Counted from the first letter of the stretch, positions 15,986-25,613 are shown. The stretch is DNA of 64,000 nucleotides from ZC4RG35 sp036375695 (GCA_036375695.1 DASVBU010000036.1:10812-74811), one strand, 5' to 3'. Translations and numbers: made by a program. The notes: generated by a model from the letters alone, not told the origin.

Positions 15986-16773
15986 TGATCGTCGTCTCCG
16001 ACGTCCACGACTCTCCGAAGGCGCTCGCACGCCTGGTCGGCTTCGGTGAGCCCCTTCTGGTTCTCGGTGACCTGGCCAACCTCGCCGACTACCGGACCGG
16101 GGAGGGGGCGGTGGCCGAGGTGCTAGGCCGGCAGGTGTCCCTGGAGAGTGGGGAGGCGAGGGGGCGTGGCGACTTCACCGGCATGCGGGAGGTGTGGAAG
16201 CGAGCCGTCCACGACCGGGGGATCGACGTGCGCCGCGAGATCGAGAACGCCCTGGAACAGCAGTACGAGGCCATGGCCACTGCCCTCGCCGGCGGTACGG
16301 GCGTGGTCACGCACGGGAACGTGGACCGACCCGAGTTGCTCCGCAAGCACCTGCCCGAGAGCTACCGCTACGTCCACGGCGAAGTGGTGGAGATGGAGGG
16401 CTACACGCTCGGCATCGTCGGAGGTGGGCTCCCGACCTTCCTCTCCGAGCCGGGGGCGACGGCGGAGGAGGAGATCGCGGCGATGCTCGAGGGCATGGCC
16501 GGTGTCGACATCCTCTGCACCCACGTCCCCGCCGCCCACAGACCGGTCCGATACGACGTCATCACCGGCCGTGAGGAACGAGGCTCCGTTCCCGTGCTCG
16601 AATTCATCCAGAGGCATCAACCACTCTTCCACCTGCATGGAGACGTCCACCAGCCACAGGCCACCACCTGGCGGATCGGTGCAACCAGGGTGATCAACGT
16701 GGGCTATTTCCGGGCCACCGGGCGGTTCCTCCGCATCGGCCCCGCCGGCGTGCAAGTGGGCGGCCTGGGTTAA
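15985..16773 (+). CDS. Metallophosphoesterase-family protein
   Basis: A 262-residue calcineurin-like phosphoesterase. Metal-binding motifs are DVHD near the N-terminus (D6, H8), GDLAN, GNVD (replacing GNHD), a later THVPAAHRP and the C-terminal LHGDVHQP. The central insert (about residues 45-105) is helical and not typical of the minimal fold. GNVD in place of GNHD is common in subfamilies that act on nucleotides or other phosphodiesters. The physiological substrate is unknown. Confidence 0.72.
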   Translation: MIVVSDVHDSPKALARLVGFGEPLLVLGDLANLADYRTGEGAVAEVLGRQVSLESGEARGRGDFTGMREVWKRAVHDRGIDVRREIENALEQQYEAMATALAGGTGVVTHGNVDRPELLRKHLPESYRYVHGEVVEMEGYTLGIVGGGLPTFLSEPGATAEEEIAAMLEGMAGVDILCTHVPAAHRPVRYDVITGREERGSVPVLEFIQRHQPLFHLHGDVHQPQATTWRIGATRVINVGYFRATGRFLRIGPAGVQVGGLG

Positions 16774-16803
16774 CCTCCGCATCTCGTCCAAAGGCAAGGG
16801 GGC

Positions 16804-17241
16804 ATGACCGAAGGAACCTTCTCCCAATTGGAGATCGACGCCTCTCCGGAGGCGCTCTACGACGTCGTGGCCGACATCGCGGCCTATCCCGAGTGGGCCA
16901 CCGGGGTCAAGGAGGTCGAGGTCCTGGAGACCGACTCCGAGGGAAAGGTGGCGCGCGCCAGCTTCGTCCTCGACGGGTTCGTCAAGGAGATCTCCTACAC
17001 GCTCCGCTACACCCACGACCGCCCCCATTCGCTGGCCTGGTACTCCGAGGAGAGCGACGATCTGGAGATGCTCGAGGGGTCCTACGTGTTCACCCCCCAG
17101 GAGGACGGCTCGACCGAGGTCACCTACAGCCTCAAGGTCATCCCCCGATTCACGATTCCCGGCTTCCTGCGCCGCCAGGCGGAGCGTCAGATCGTCACCA
17201 CCGCGTTGCGGGGCTTGAGGAAACGGGTAACCGGGGGCTGA
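16804..17241 (+). CDS. SRPBCC (START/COQ10-like) lipid- or ligand-binding protein
   Basis: A 145-residue single-domain protein of the polyketide cyclase/COQ10 group. It shows the opening IDASPEALYDVVADIAAYPEWATGVKEVEV, abbreviated by its key residues ASPEALYDVVAD and YPEWA, then antiparallel strands and a long C-terminal helix. It probably binds a hydrophobic ligand. A TAACCT -10-like hexamer overlaps the previous gene's stop (16771-16776), and a purine-rich AAGGCAAGGGGG precedes the ATG. It is followed one base later by an ArsA-type ATPase gene, a common actinobacterial pairing. Confidence 0.78.
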   Translation: MTEGTFSQLEIDASPEALYDVVADIAAYPEWATGVKEVEVLETDSEGKVARASFVLDGFVKEISYTLRYTHDRPHSLAWYSEESDDLEMLEGSYVFTPQEDGSTEVTYSLKVIPRFTIPGFLRRQAERQIVTTALRGLRKRVTGG

Positions 17242-17242
17242 C

Positions 17243-18421
17243 GTGAGGATCCTGCTGGTCACCGGGAAGGGCGGGGTTGGAAAGACCACGGTGGCCGCGG
17301 CGACAGCTCTGGCGGCGTCGGACCAGGGCGCCCGCGTCCTGGTGACATCGACGGATCCCGCCCACTCCCTCTCCGATGCCCTGGGTATCGCCCTGGCGTC
17401 GGATCCGACGTCGGTCACCAGCCGTCTCGACGGGCAGCAGATCGACACCCGTACCCAGTTGGAGCGCTACTGGGGCTCCATCCGGCGCCAGCTCATCGAG
17501 GTGCTCGACTGGGGTGGCGCCGCCGGCATCGAGGCCGAGGAGTTCCTCATCTTCCCTGGAATGGACGAGCTGTTCGCCCTGATCGAGGTGAACAGGCACG
17601 CCCGCTCGGGCTCCTACGACGTCGTGGTGGTGGATTGCGCGCCGACCGCGGAGACCCTGAGGCTGTTGTCGCTGCCCGAGGTGCTGTCGTGGTACTTCGA
17701 GAAGGTCCTGCCCACGGAGCGCCGCATCATGAAGGCGGCCCGGCCGCTGTTGAGCCGGGTCACCAACCTGCCGCTGCCCGAAGACGAGGTGTTCAGCGCC
17801 GCGCACTCCATCTTCGAGTCGGTGGAGGGCGTCAGGGAGCTGATGTCCAATCCCGAAGTCACCTCGGCCCGTCTCGTCGTCAACCCGGAGAAGATGGTCA
17901 TCGACGAGGCGCGCCGCACCTACAGCTATCTCGGCCTGTTCGGCTACGGGATCGACGGGGTCGTCGTCAACCGGGTCCTCCCCGAGGACGTGGAAGACCC
18001 CTATTTCGAACGGTGGCGCACCATCCAGAAGTCGCATCTCCAGACGGTCGACGATGCCTTTGCCGACGTGCCCAGGTTGCGTCTTCGGCTCTTCGACGAC
18101 GAGATGGTCGGTCTCGATCGGCTCGGCATCATGGCTTCGGAGCTCTACGGCGAGCTCCATCCCATCGACGATTTCCATGCCACCAGCCCGTTCCGGATCA
18201 CGGAGAAGGACGGGGTCGTCACCATGGAGCTCGACCTGCCCTTCATCGAGAAGAGCGAGCTCGACGTGTTCCGACAGGGCAACGAGCTCTACGTGCGGGC
18301 CGGCCCATACCGGCGGTCCTTCCTGCTCCCGGACGCGCTGCACCGTCGCGAGGTGGGATCGGCGAGACACGAGGCCGGGACCTTGCGTGTCGCCTTCACC
18401 GACCCGGAGGGCAAGAAGTGA
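17243..18421 (+). CDS. ArsA/Get3-family ATPase with C-terminal HSP20-like domain
   Basis: A 392-residue protein. The deviant P-loop GKGGVGKTT (residues 8-16) and the A-loop motif TDPAHSLSDALGI define the ArsA/Get3 ATPase. A switch II-type motif is VVDCAPTAETLRLL. The last 70 residues (VTMELDLPFIEKSELDVFRQGNEL, in key-residue form MELDLPF and DVFRQGNELYV) are the alpha-crystallin-like domain that caps bacterial ArsA homologues. No arsenite-type cysteine cluster or ars genes are nearby, so a chaperone or targeting role is more likely than arsenite export. The GTG start follows the previous stop by one base. Confidence 0.83.
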   Translation: MRILLVTGKGGVGKTTVAAATALAASDQGARVLVTSTDPAHSLSDALGIALASDPTSVTSRLDGQQIDTRTQLERYWGSIRRQLIEVLDWGGAAGIEAEEFLIFPGMDELFALIEVNRHARSGSYDVVVVDCAPTAETLRLLSLPEVLSWYFEKVLPTERRIMKAARPLLSRVTNLPLPEDEVFSAAHSIFESVEGVRELMSNPEVTSARLVVNPEKMVIDEARRTYSYLGLFGYGIDGVVVNRVLPEDVEDPYFERWRTIQKSHLQTVDDAFADVPRLRLRLFDDEMVGLDRLGIMASELYGELHPIDDFHATSPFRITEKDGVVTMELDLPFIEKSELDVFRQGNELYVRAGPYRRSFLLPDALHRREVGSARHEAGTLRVAFTDPEGKK

Positions 18422-18603
18422 AGGACACGGTGACGGCCCGCGACGCCGTCTCCCGAGCCGGGAAACGGGTGGCCTACCATCTCCTCCAGGCCGCCGTGGA
18501 GGGGCTCAAGGCGGTGGAGGCGCTGATCGAAGAGATCGGCGACATCGGCAAGGAGAAGGACGGCGAGAGCCGGCCCGAGAAGCAGAGGATCGTGATCGAA
18601 TGA
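18418..18603 (+). CDS. Small helical protein, unknown function
   Basis: A 61-residue, highly charged protein predicted to be mainly helical (AYHLLQAAVEGLKAVEALIEEIGDI), with a lysine/glutamate-rich tail. No family is recognised. It is supported by GTGA overlap with the ArsA-type gene and ATGA overlap with the DUF1232 gene, so it is almost certainly translated within this operon. It may be an accessory subunit of the ATPase. Confidence 0.7.
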   Translation: MKDTVTARDAVSRAGKRVAYHLLQAAVEGLKAVEALIEEIGDIGKEKDGESRPEKQRIVIE

Positions 18604-19028
18604 CACAAGAGCGCGAGCCGCTCAGACCCGACGAGGTCATCTCCCCGAATGGGGAGCGGACCCGGGCCCGGGGTGTCCTGGCGGAGGCCGTCACACTCAT
18701 CCCCAACCTGGTCAAGCTGATCGGCCGTCTCCTCAAGGACCCGCGGGTCCCGTTGCGGGCGAAGATGGCCATCGGCGCCGCGGCGCTCTACGTGGCGAGC
18801 CCCATCGACCTGATGCCCGAGTTCGTCCCGGTCTTTGGCTGGGCCGACGACATCCTCATGGTCATGTACGCCCTGGACAACCTGATCAGCCGTGCCGGGC
18901 CCGACATCGTCGCCGAGCACTGGGATGGTCCGGGCGACGTCCTCAAGCTCATCGAGGACGTGGTCGGTGTCAGTCGCACGCTGATCCCGAAGCGTCTCGC
19001 CGGGGTGCTCGATCGGCTGTCAGGTTAG
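18600..19028 (+). CDS. DUF1232 (YkvA-like) membrane-associated protein
   Basis: A 142-residue protein carrying the DUF1232 signature: RLLKDPRVPLRAKMAIG, then the helical YVASPIDLMPEF, then GWADDILMVMYAL. The PIDLMPEF segment is diagnostic. The family has no established biochemical role. It is the last gene of the SRPBCC / ArsA-HSP20 / small protein / DUF1232 operon; its ATG overlaps the preceding stop. Confidence 0.82.
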   Translation: MTQEREPLRPDEVISPNGERTRARGVLAEAVTLIPNLVKLIGRLLKDPRVPLRAKMAIGAAALYVASPIDLMPEFVPVFGWADDILMVMYALDNLISRAGPDIVAEHWDGPGDVLKLIEDVVGVSRTLIPKRLAGVLDRLSG

Positions 19029-19045
19029 AGCTTCGCCTGTCGGGG

Positions 19046-19125
19046 ACCGGCCCCCCTCTACCCCCGGCTCCGCTTCGCCCCGCCGGCGGTACCTTCCCCC
19101 AGCCTTCGGCTGGGTGACTGATCCG
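19046..19125. repeat. REP-like palindromic repeat, copy 2
   Basis: This starts ACCGGCCCCCC and ends GATCCG, like the element at 9260-9332. It includes the shared block CCTTCCCCC followed by a perfect 7-base-pair hairpin with TTC loop (CCCAGCC / GGCTGGG, 19098-19114). It fills almost all of the 113-base gap between the DUF1232 gene and the threonine aldolase promoter. Confidence 0.6.
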
Positions 19126-19129
19126 GGAT

Positions 19130-19135
19130 TACCCT
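19130..19135 (+). promoter_or_regulatory. -10 element (TACCCT) of the threonine aldolase gene
   Basis: TACCCT followed by 6 bases and ATG at 19142, without a ribosome-binding site: leaderless pattern. Confidence 0.5.
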
Positions 19136-19141
19136 CCCAAC

Positions 19142-20167
19142 ATGGCCTTTGCTGACGGCATCGCCGATTTCCGGTCGGACACCGTGACCCGGCCGACGCC
19201 GGAGATGCTCGAGGCCATGGCCAACGCCCCGGTCGGGGACGACGTCTACAAGGACGATCCGACGGTCAACGCCCTCGAAGAGGAGGCGGCCGCAGCGGTG
19301 GGCAAGGAGGCCGCCCTCTTCGTCCCGACCGGCACCATGGGCAACCAGTTGGCGATCCAGTTCCACACCAATCCGGGCGAGGAGGTCCTGGCACACGAGG
19401 GGAGCCACGTCCGCTCCATCGAGGGTGGAGCCCCGCAGGCGTTCGCCGGTGTGGCGTTCCGGACGGTGTCCGGCGACGGGGGCCGGATCAGCCCGCAGGA
19501 CGTCGATGCCGCCATGGCGATGGTCGGCTTCTTCCCCCGGATCAGCCTCATGGTGTGGGAGAACACCCACAACCTCTCGGGCGGCAGGGTCATCCCCGTC
19601 GAGGTCATGGAGGAGACCTCGGCCCGGGCCCGAGAGCATGGTCTGGCCGTCCATATCGATGGCGCCAGGATCTTCAACGCCGTGGTGGCGAGCGGTGTGC
19701 CTGCAGAGCGGTGGGCGGCGTGCGCCGATACCATCCAGTTCTGCTTCTCCAAGGGTCTCGGGGCCCCGATCGGCTCGATCATCTGCGGAACCTCCGACGC
19801 GATCGCCGAGATCCGCTACTTGCGGAAGAGGATGGGTGGTGGGATGCGTCAGGTCGGTGTCATCGCTGCGGCAGCCCGGGTGGCCCTGGCCGGTCGGGAT
19901 CGTCTCGTCGAGGACCACGTCCTCGCTCGCAAGCTCGCCGAGGCGCTGGCCCATCGATTCCCGGGATCCGTCGACCTCGACGTGGTGGAGACCAACATCA
20001 TCCGCGTCGACTTCCCGAAGCTGGGTATGGACTGGGCCGAGGTGTCAGGTCGTCTCCACGCCGCCGGGATCAAGGCCAACCCCCCGATGGGCGGTGGCTG
20101 GCGCCTGGTCACCCATCGCGACGTGGACGCGGCGGACGTCGACCGCCTCGTAGGCGTCCTCTCGTAA
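19142..20167 (+). CDS. ltaE: Low-specificity L-threonine aldolase
   Basis: A 341-residue PLP enzyme of the beta-eliminating lyase / threonine aldolase family. It begins with the characteristic DFRSDTVTRPTPEML, has the GNQLAI and HIDGARIFNA segments (aspartate contacting the PLP ring nitrogen), and the Schiff-base lysine in CFSKGLGAPIGS. It cleaves L-threonine or L-allo-threonine to glycine and acetaldehyde. The length is normal. It lies 31 bases before fabD and may contribute read-through into the fatty-acid operon. Confidence 0.9.
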   Translation: MAFADGIADFRSDTVTRPTPEMLEAMANAPVGDDVYKDDPTVNALEEEAAAAVGKEAALFVPTGTMGNQLAIQFHTNPGEEVLAHEGSHVRSIEGGAPQAFAGVAFRTVSGDGGRISPQDVDAAMAMVGFFPRISLMVWENTHNLSGGRVIPVEVMEETSARAREHGLAVHIDGARIFNAVVASGVPAERWAACADTIQFCFSKGLGAPIGSIICGTSDAIAEIRYLRKRMGGGMRQVGVIAAAARVALAGRDRLVEDHVLARKLAEALAHRFPGSVDLDVVETNIIRVDFPKLGMDWAEVSGRLHAAGIKANPPMGGGWRLVTHRDVDAADVDRLVGVLS

Positions 20168-20198
20168 CCGCACGACAACCCAGGGAGTCGGACAAATC

Positions 20199-21128
20199 GT
20201 GAGCTATGCCGTCTTGTTCCCGGGCCAGGGGAGCCAATCGGTCGGGATGGGCGCCGATCTCTTCGAGACCAGGCCGGACCTGCTCGGCGAGACGGCAGAC
20301 GAGGTGCTGGGCTGGTCGCTGCGGAGGATGTGCCTGGAGGGCCCCGAGGAGGCCTTGACCCGCACCGAGCACGCCCAGCCCGCCTTGTACGCCGTCTCCT
20401 ACGCCCTGTGGGTGACGTTCCGGGACCAGGTCGGCCAGGACCCGGTGGCGATGGCCGGGCACTCCCTGGGCGAGTACACGGCCCTGGCCGCGGCGGGCGC
20501 ATTCGACTACCGCACCGGTCTCGCGCTGGTGGCCGAACGGGGTCGAGCGATGGCCGACGCCGCGGACGTCGAGCCCAGCGGCATGGCGGCCCTGATCGGG
20601 GTCAACCCCGGTGATGCGGAGAAGGTGGCGGCGGCGCGTCGGGAGCAGGGCGGGAGACTCACGGTGGCCAATCTCAACGCACCCGGCCAGGTGGTGGTGG
20701 CCGGCGGGATCCCGGATCTCGACTGGCTGGCGGAGAACGCGTCCGACTACGGGATACGTCGGGTGATACGGCTCAATGTCGCAGGGGCGTTCCACTCCGA
20801 CTTCATGGCCCCGGCCGCGGCACGCCTCGAGGCCGCACTCCGCGAGGCGGAGATCCGAGACCCGGAGCTGCCGGTGTGGTCCAACACCACGGCGCAGCCT
20901 CACGGCTCCTTGCTCGTGGAGACCCTCGTCGAGCAGGTGGTGTCGCCGGTCCGGTTCTCCGAGAGCCTGGAGAACATGGCCGCCACGGGCATCTCGACCT
21001 TCGTCCACGTCGGCCCGGGGGATGTCACTGCCGGCATGGCGCGCAAGACCATCCCGGGGGCGCAGGTGCTGGTCGTCTCCACCCCGGACGACATCGCCGT
21101 CGCGGTGGACTCGATCGGTACGATGTGA
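20199..21128 (+). CDS. fabD: Malonyl-CoA:ACP transacylase FabD
   Basis: A 309-residue acyltransferase. It opens with LFPGQGSQSVGMG, has the active-site serine in AGHSLGEYTALAAAG, and the AFHSDFMAPAA segment holds the catalytic histidine. It loads malonyl groups from CoA onto acyl carrier protein, supplying extender units for type II fatty-acid synthesis. The start is GTG at 20199, before AYAVLFPGQG-type strand one. It is the first gene of the fabD-fabH-fabG-acpP-fabF operon. Confidence 0.93.
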   Translation: MSYAVLFPGQGSQSVGMGADLFETRPDLLGETADEVLGWSLRRMCLEGPEEALTRTEHAQPALYAVSYALWVTFRDQVGQDPVAMAGHSLGEYTALAAAGAFDYRTGLALVAERGRAMADAADVEPSGMAALIGVNPGDAEKVAAARREQGGRLTVANLNAPGQVVVAGGIPDLDWLAENASDYGIRRVIRLNVAGAFHSDFMAPAAARLEAALREAEIRDPELPVWSNTTAQPHGSLLVETLVEQVVSPVRFSESLENMAATGISTFVHVGPGDVTAGMARKTIPGAQVLVVSTPDDIAVAVDSIGTM

Positions 21129-21137
21129 GGAGCTTTC

Positions 21138-22226
21138 ATGGTGCTCACGGCTGAAATAACCGGTTGGGGCAAATGCATGCCCCCGAACGTGCTCTCCAAC
21201 CACGATCTCGAGCAGATCGTGGACACCTCGGACGAGTGGATCACTACTCGCACCGGGATCAAGGAGAGGCGGATCAGCCATGTCGAGGCGTCCGAGTTGG
21301 CCGCAGTCGCCTGCCACCGCGCCCTGGCAGCCGCCGGGAAGACCTCTGAGGACGTGGATCTCCTGTTGGTCGCCACCTGCAGCGGCGACTCCATCATCCC
21401 GTCCACGGCCAGTGTCGTGCAGAAGCATCTGGAGGCATGGAACGCCGCCGCCATGGATCTGAACGCCGCCTGCTCCGGCTTCGTATACGGGCTCGAGGTG
21501 GGCACCAACATGATCCGCAGCGGCGCCTACGAGACGGTCCTCGTCGTCGGGACGGAGAAGCTCCATCACCTCATCGATTTCACCGACCGCACCACCTGCG
21601 TCCTGTTCGGTGACGGGGCGGGTGCGGTGGTCCTGGAGCCGAGTGAAGGCCCGGCCGGGATCCTCGCCAGTGATCTGGGGATGGACGGGTCGGTGGGTCA
21701 CATCCTGGAGGTGCCCGTGGACGGCACGAAGGGCGACCGGGGTCAGCTCGATCCGCGGCTCTCGGGAATCGCCATGGAGGGCCAGGAGGTGTTCCGCCGG
21801 GCCGTCACCAAGATGGGGGAGTCGTCGGCAATCGCCATCGAGCGCGCCGGGTTGACACTGGAAGATGTCGACCTGCTCATCCCGCACCAGGCCAACATCA
21901 GGATCATCGACGCCACGGCTCGCCGGCTCGGTGTCGACGAGTCCAAGGTGTACGTCAACATCGCCTCCTACGGGAACACCTCGGCGGCGACCATCCCGGT
22001 GGCATTGACCGAGGCACTGGAGGAAGGCCGGATCGAGCCGGGCGACATAGTCGTGTTCACGGCCTTCGGCGGCGGCCTCACTTGGGCGTCGAGCGTGGTC
22101 CGCTGGGGTGATCGGGTGACCCCGCTCGGGACGTCCGATGTCGATCTGCCGCCACCCGACCGGGACACCATGGAGCTGCTCCAGCCCAATTTCGACTTCT
22201 TCGGCCGGCCGGAGAAGAAGGCGTGA
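21138..22226 (+). CDS. fabH: 3-oxoacyl-ACP synthase III FabH
   Basis: A 362-residue initiating ketosynthase. The catalytic triad motifs are all present: cysteine in LNAACSGFVYG, histidine in LIPHQANIRII and asparagine in IASYGNTSAATIP. The TRTGIKERR opening is standard. The protein is about 35 residues longer than typical FabH because of a C-terminal extension (DLPPPDRDTMELLQPNFDF region). It condenses acetyl- or branched acyl-CoA with malonyl-ACP to begin chains. The ATG has a GAGGAG site; the stop overlaps fabG as GTGA. Confidence 0.92.
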   Translation: MVLTAEITGWGKCMPPNVLSNHDLEQIVDTSDEWITTRTGIKERRISHVEASELAAVACHRALAAAGKTSEDVDLLLVATCSGDSIIPSTASVVQKHLEAWNAAAMDLNAACSGFVYGLEVGTNMIRSGAYETVLVVGTEKLHHLIDFTDRTTCVLFGDGAGAVVLEPSEGPAGILASDLGMDGSVGHILEVPVDGTKGDRGQLDPRLSGIAMEGQEVFRRAVTKMGESSAIAIERAGLTLEDVDLLIPHQANIRIIDATARRLGVDESKVYVNIASYGNTSAATIPVALTEALEEGRIEPGDIVVFTAFGGGLTWASSVVRWGDRVTPLGTSDVDLPPPDRDTMELLQPNFDFFGRPEKKA

Positions 22227-22972
22227 CGGACGAGATCGAGGGGCGGGTGGCCCTGGTCACCGGGGCCTCCCGTGGTCTGGGAAGATCGATGGCCATCCAT
22301 CTCGCCTCGGCGGGTCACTCCGTCGTCGTCAATTACGCCTCCAACGCGACCGCTGCCGAGGAAGTGGTGGAGAAGATCCGGTCGGACGGTGGTCAGGCCG
22401 TGGCCGTGCGAGCCGACGTCTCCGACCCCGACCAGGTGGAGAACCTCTTCTCCGTCGCCGAGACCGAGGTGGGGCCAATCGGCATCCTGGTCAACAACGC
22501 GGGGATCACCCGGGACGGGCTCCTGCTGCGGATGTCCGTCGAAGACTTCGACTCGGTGATCGCCACCAACCTGCGCTCGGCGTTCCTGTGCACCAAGGCG
22601 GCGCTGCGGGGGATGGTCCGTGCCCGCTGGGGCAGAGTGATCAACATCGCCTCCGTCGCCGGCATCAGCGGCAACGTCGGCCAGGCCAACTACTCCGCGT
22701 CCAAGGCCGGTCTCATCGGGTTCACCAAGGCCGTGGCCAAGGAGGTGGGATCCCGGGGCATCACCGCCAACGTGGTGGCGCCGGGTTTCATCGCAACCGA
22801 TCTCACGGACCAGCTGTCAGACGAAGTCAAGGAGTCCGCCATCGCAGCGATCACGATGGGTCGGTTCGGGACCGCAGACGAGGTGGCGCCGCTGGTGACC
22901 TTCCTCGCCTCGGACGCCGCGTCCTACATAACCGGCCAGGTGATCGCTGTCGACGGCGGTGTGGCGCTGTAA
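22223..22972 (+). CDS. fabG: 3-oxoacyl-ACP reductase FabG
   Basis: A 249-residue short-chain dehydrogenase. It has the NADP-binding TGASRGLGRSMA, the NNAG motif (LVNNAGITRDG), catalytic serine in IASVAG and YxxxK in NYSASKAG, and the C-terminal ITGQVIAVDGG. All residues of the SDR tetrad are present. It reduces 3-oxoacyl-ACP to 3-hydroxyacyl-ACP. The GTG start overlaps the fabH stop. Confidence 0.93.
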   Translation: MTDEIEGRVALVTGASRGLGRSMAIHLASAGHSVVVNYASNATAAEEVVEKIRSDGGQAVAVRADVSDPDQVENLFSVAETEVGPIGILVNNAGITRDGLLLRMSVEDFDSVIATNLRSAFLCTKAALRGMVRARWGRVINIASVAGISGNVGQANYSASKAGLIGFTKAVAKEVGSRGITANVVAPGFIATDLTDQLSDEVKESAIAAITMGRFGTADEVAPLVTFLASDAASYITGQVIAVDGGVAL

Positions 22973-23009
22973 GTTGCCTGGCGCAACTGCCCCGTAAGGA
23001 GGAGAAAGA

Positions 23010-23255
23010 ATGGACAGAGAGCAGGTTGCCGAGCGCTTGGTGAACGTGCTCGTGAGCGAACTGGGCCTCGACGCCGAGAAGATCAACGACGAAGCCCACT
23101 TCGAGGAGGACCTCGACGTGGACAGCCTCGGGGTGGTCGAACTCCTCATGGCCCTCGAGGACGAGTTCGACGTCAAGATCCCGGACGAGGAGGCGGAGTC
23201 GATCATGACCGTCGGCCAGGCCATAGATCTCGTCCATTCCAAGCTCAACTCCTGA
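23010..23255 (+). CDS. acpP: Acyl carrier protein
   Basis: An 81-residue acidic four-helix protein. The phosphopantetheine attachment serine lies in DVDSLGVVELLMALEDEF, the family signature. A strong AAGGAGGAGA site precedes the ATG, as expected for one of the most abundant proteins of the cell. It sits between fabG and fabF. Confidence 0.96.
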   Translation: MDREQVAERLVNVLVSELGLDAEKINDEAHFEEDLDVDSLGVVELLMALEDEFDVKIPDEEAESIMTVGQAIDLVHSKLNS

Positions 23256-23270
23256 AGCGGGCGTCAGGTC

Positions 23271-24518
<1,248 letters not shown>

Positions 24519-24532
24519 GCCGAAACGACGTG

Positions 24533-24604
24533 GTACTTGGTATGTGGTACGTGGTACTTGGTATGGGTTGATTGCCCAAGTACGAAGTACCCAGTACGAA
24601 GTAC
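24533..24604. repeat. Heptad-phased inverted-repeat element, copy 1
   Basis: The left arm is five head-to-tail heptamers of the form GTAYNKG (GTACTTG, GTATGTG, GTACGTG, GTACTTG, GTATGGG). A 9-base spacer follows, and then four heptamers in reverse orientation (CAAGTAC, GAAGTAC, CCAGTAC, GAAGTAC). Every unit keeps its 7-base phase. The two arms can pair into one long imperfect hairpin. The element fills the gap between the convergent fabF and small membrane-protein genes. A second copy lies at 28530-28596. Confidence 0.75.
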
Positions 24605-24616
24605 GTGAGCGCAGCT

Positions 24617-24856
24617 CTACCTGCGCTCGCTCTGTTGTCTCCACTCCGCCAGGGAGCGGAACACCAGCGCCAGGAGCAGGGTGACGCCGATGGTCACGGC
24701 CAGGAAGCTGACCAGCGCGATCACGCCGGCGAGGACGGAGCACGACCGGGACTCCTGACGACAGCTCACCGTGGTGACCATCCACCCGAGAGCCCCGCCG
24801 AGGAGACCGGTGACCACCGCCGGGATGGCGATCCAGGGGTTGGGTCGGCGATTCAA
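24617..24856 (-). CDS. Small two-helix membrane protein, unknown function
   Basis: A 79-residue protein with two membrane helices (about residues 8-26 and 41-64) linked by a loop containing two cysteines (VSCRQESRSCS), and a charged C-terminus (FRSLAEWRQQSERR). The start is TTG at 24856, which overlaps the stop of the upstream gene as TTGA and is preceded by a good GGAGGAA site. No family is recognised. A hairpin (GAGCGCAG / CTGCGCTC, 24607-24628) overlaps its stop codon. Confidence 0.7.
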   Translation of the reverse strand: MNRRPNPWIAIPAVVTGLLGGALGWMVTTVSCRQESRSCSVLAGVIALVSFLAVTIGVTLLLALVFRSLAEWRQQSERR

Positions 24857-25593
24857 GACTTCCTCCGACCCCTCTCGTCGAGACCCGCGGCATCCAGGAT
24901 CTCGGGTGGCGTCAGCTCGGGTGGGATCGGGAAGGTCGAGCCCACGGTGCGCGGCGGATGGAAGGCAGCCTTGGCCAATGGGTGCCAGGCGAGCGCGAGG
25001 GTGGCGGCGACCAGGGCGACCGTGACCACCAGAGCCGCCGGTTCCAGGAACGGCGTCAGGCTGAGGCCGAGAGCCGGCCACACCACCCGTGACACCACCA
25101 GCCCGCCGAAGACGACCCGTGCGTACAGGAACGCCGCGACCAATGCCCCGAGACCCATCACCATGACGGCCCAGGTCTCACCCGACCCGGTCAGACCGAT
25201 GGCGAGGGGGCTCGAGAGTTGGACGAGAGGAAGCAGTACCGCCTGGTCGGGCGGACCGGTGGCCGAGGGGAGCTTTCTGAGCCGTCCCTGGAGCGACACC
25301 AGAGCGCCCGCCGAGACCATGGTGACCACCAGGGCGGCCACCCATGTGACATCGATGGGACGCACCGCGGCGATCCCGCCGCCGGCCAGGAGCACCAGCC
25401 AGGCAAGCCGGTGCGCCCACCGCGCTCCCAGGACCACCAGCCCCGTCGTTGCCGTGGTGCCGAGAACCAGGAGACCGATCCCGATTAGGAGCACCGAGGG
25501 GATCACCGGGAACGGATCCGGTCGGACGATCAGGGCGACGGTCCAGGCCAGGGCGGCGGCCAGGGGCGCCAGCGCGGCAACGGGTGGTCTCAC
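24853..25593 (-). CDS. Polytopic membrane protein, unknown function
   Basis: A 246-residue protein with about seven predicted hydrophobic helices, ending in a cytoplasmic tail with a proline-rich stretch (STFPIPPELTPPEIL) and basic residues. It has no recognisable catalytic motif. GTG at 25593 is taken as the start because it opens the first hydrophobic helix and the next gene upstream ends at 25614; the frame is open far upstream but antisense-like. It is translationally coupled to the small membrane protein behind it. Confidence 0.62.
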   Translation of the reverse strand: MRPPVAALAPLAAALAWTVALIVRPDPFPVIPSVLLIGIGLLVLGTTATTGLVVLGARWAHRLAWLVLLAGGGIAAVRPIDVTWVAALVVTMVSAGALVSLQGRLRKLPSATGPPDQAVLLPLVQLSSPLAIGLTGSGETWAVMVMGLGALVAAFLYARVVFGGLVVSRVVWPALGLSLTPFLEPAALVVTVALVAATLALAWHPLAKAAFHPPRTVGSTFPIPPELTPPEILDAAGLDERGRRKS

Positions 25594-25613
25594 GTGGCCG
25601 AGTCTGGCACGCT

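Noticed and set aside
17243..18421. Arsenite efflux ATPase
   Set aside because: No metal-binding cysteine triad is evident and no arsB/arsR/arsC genes are nearby; the HSP20-type C-terminus points to another role.
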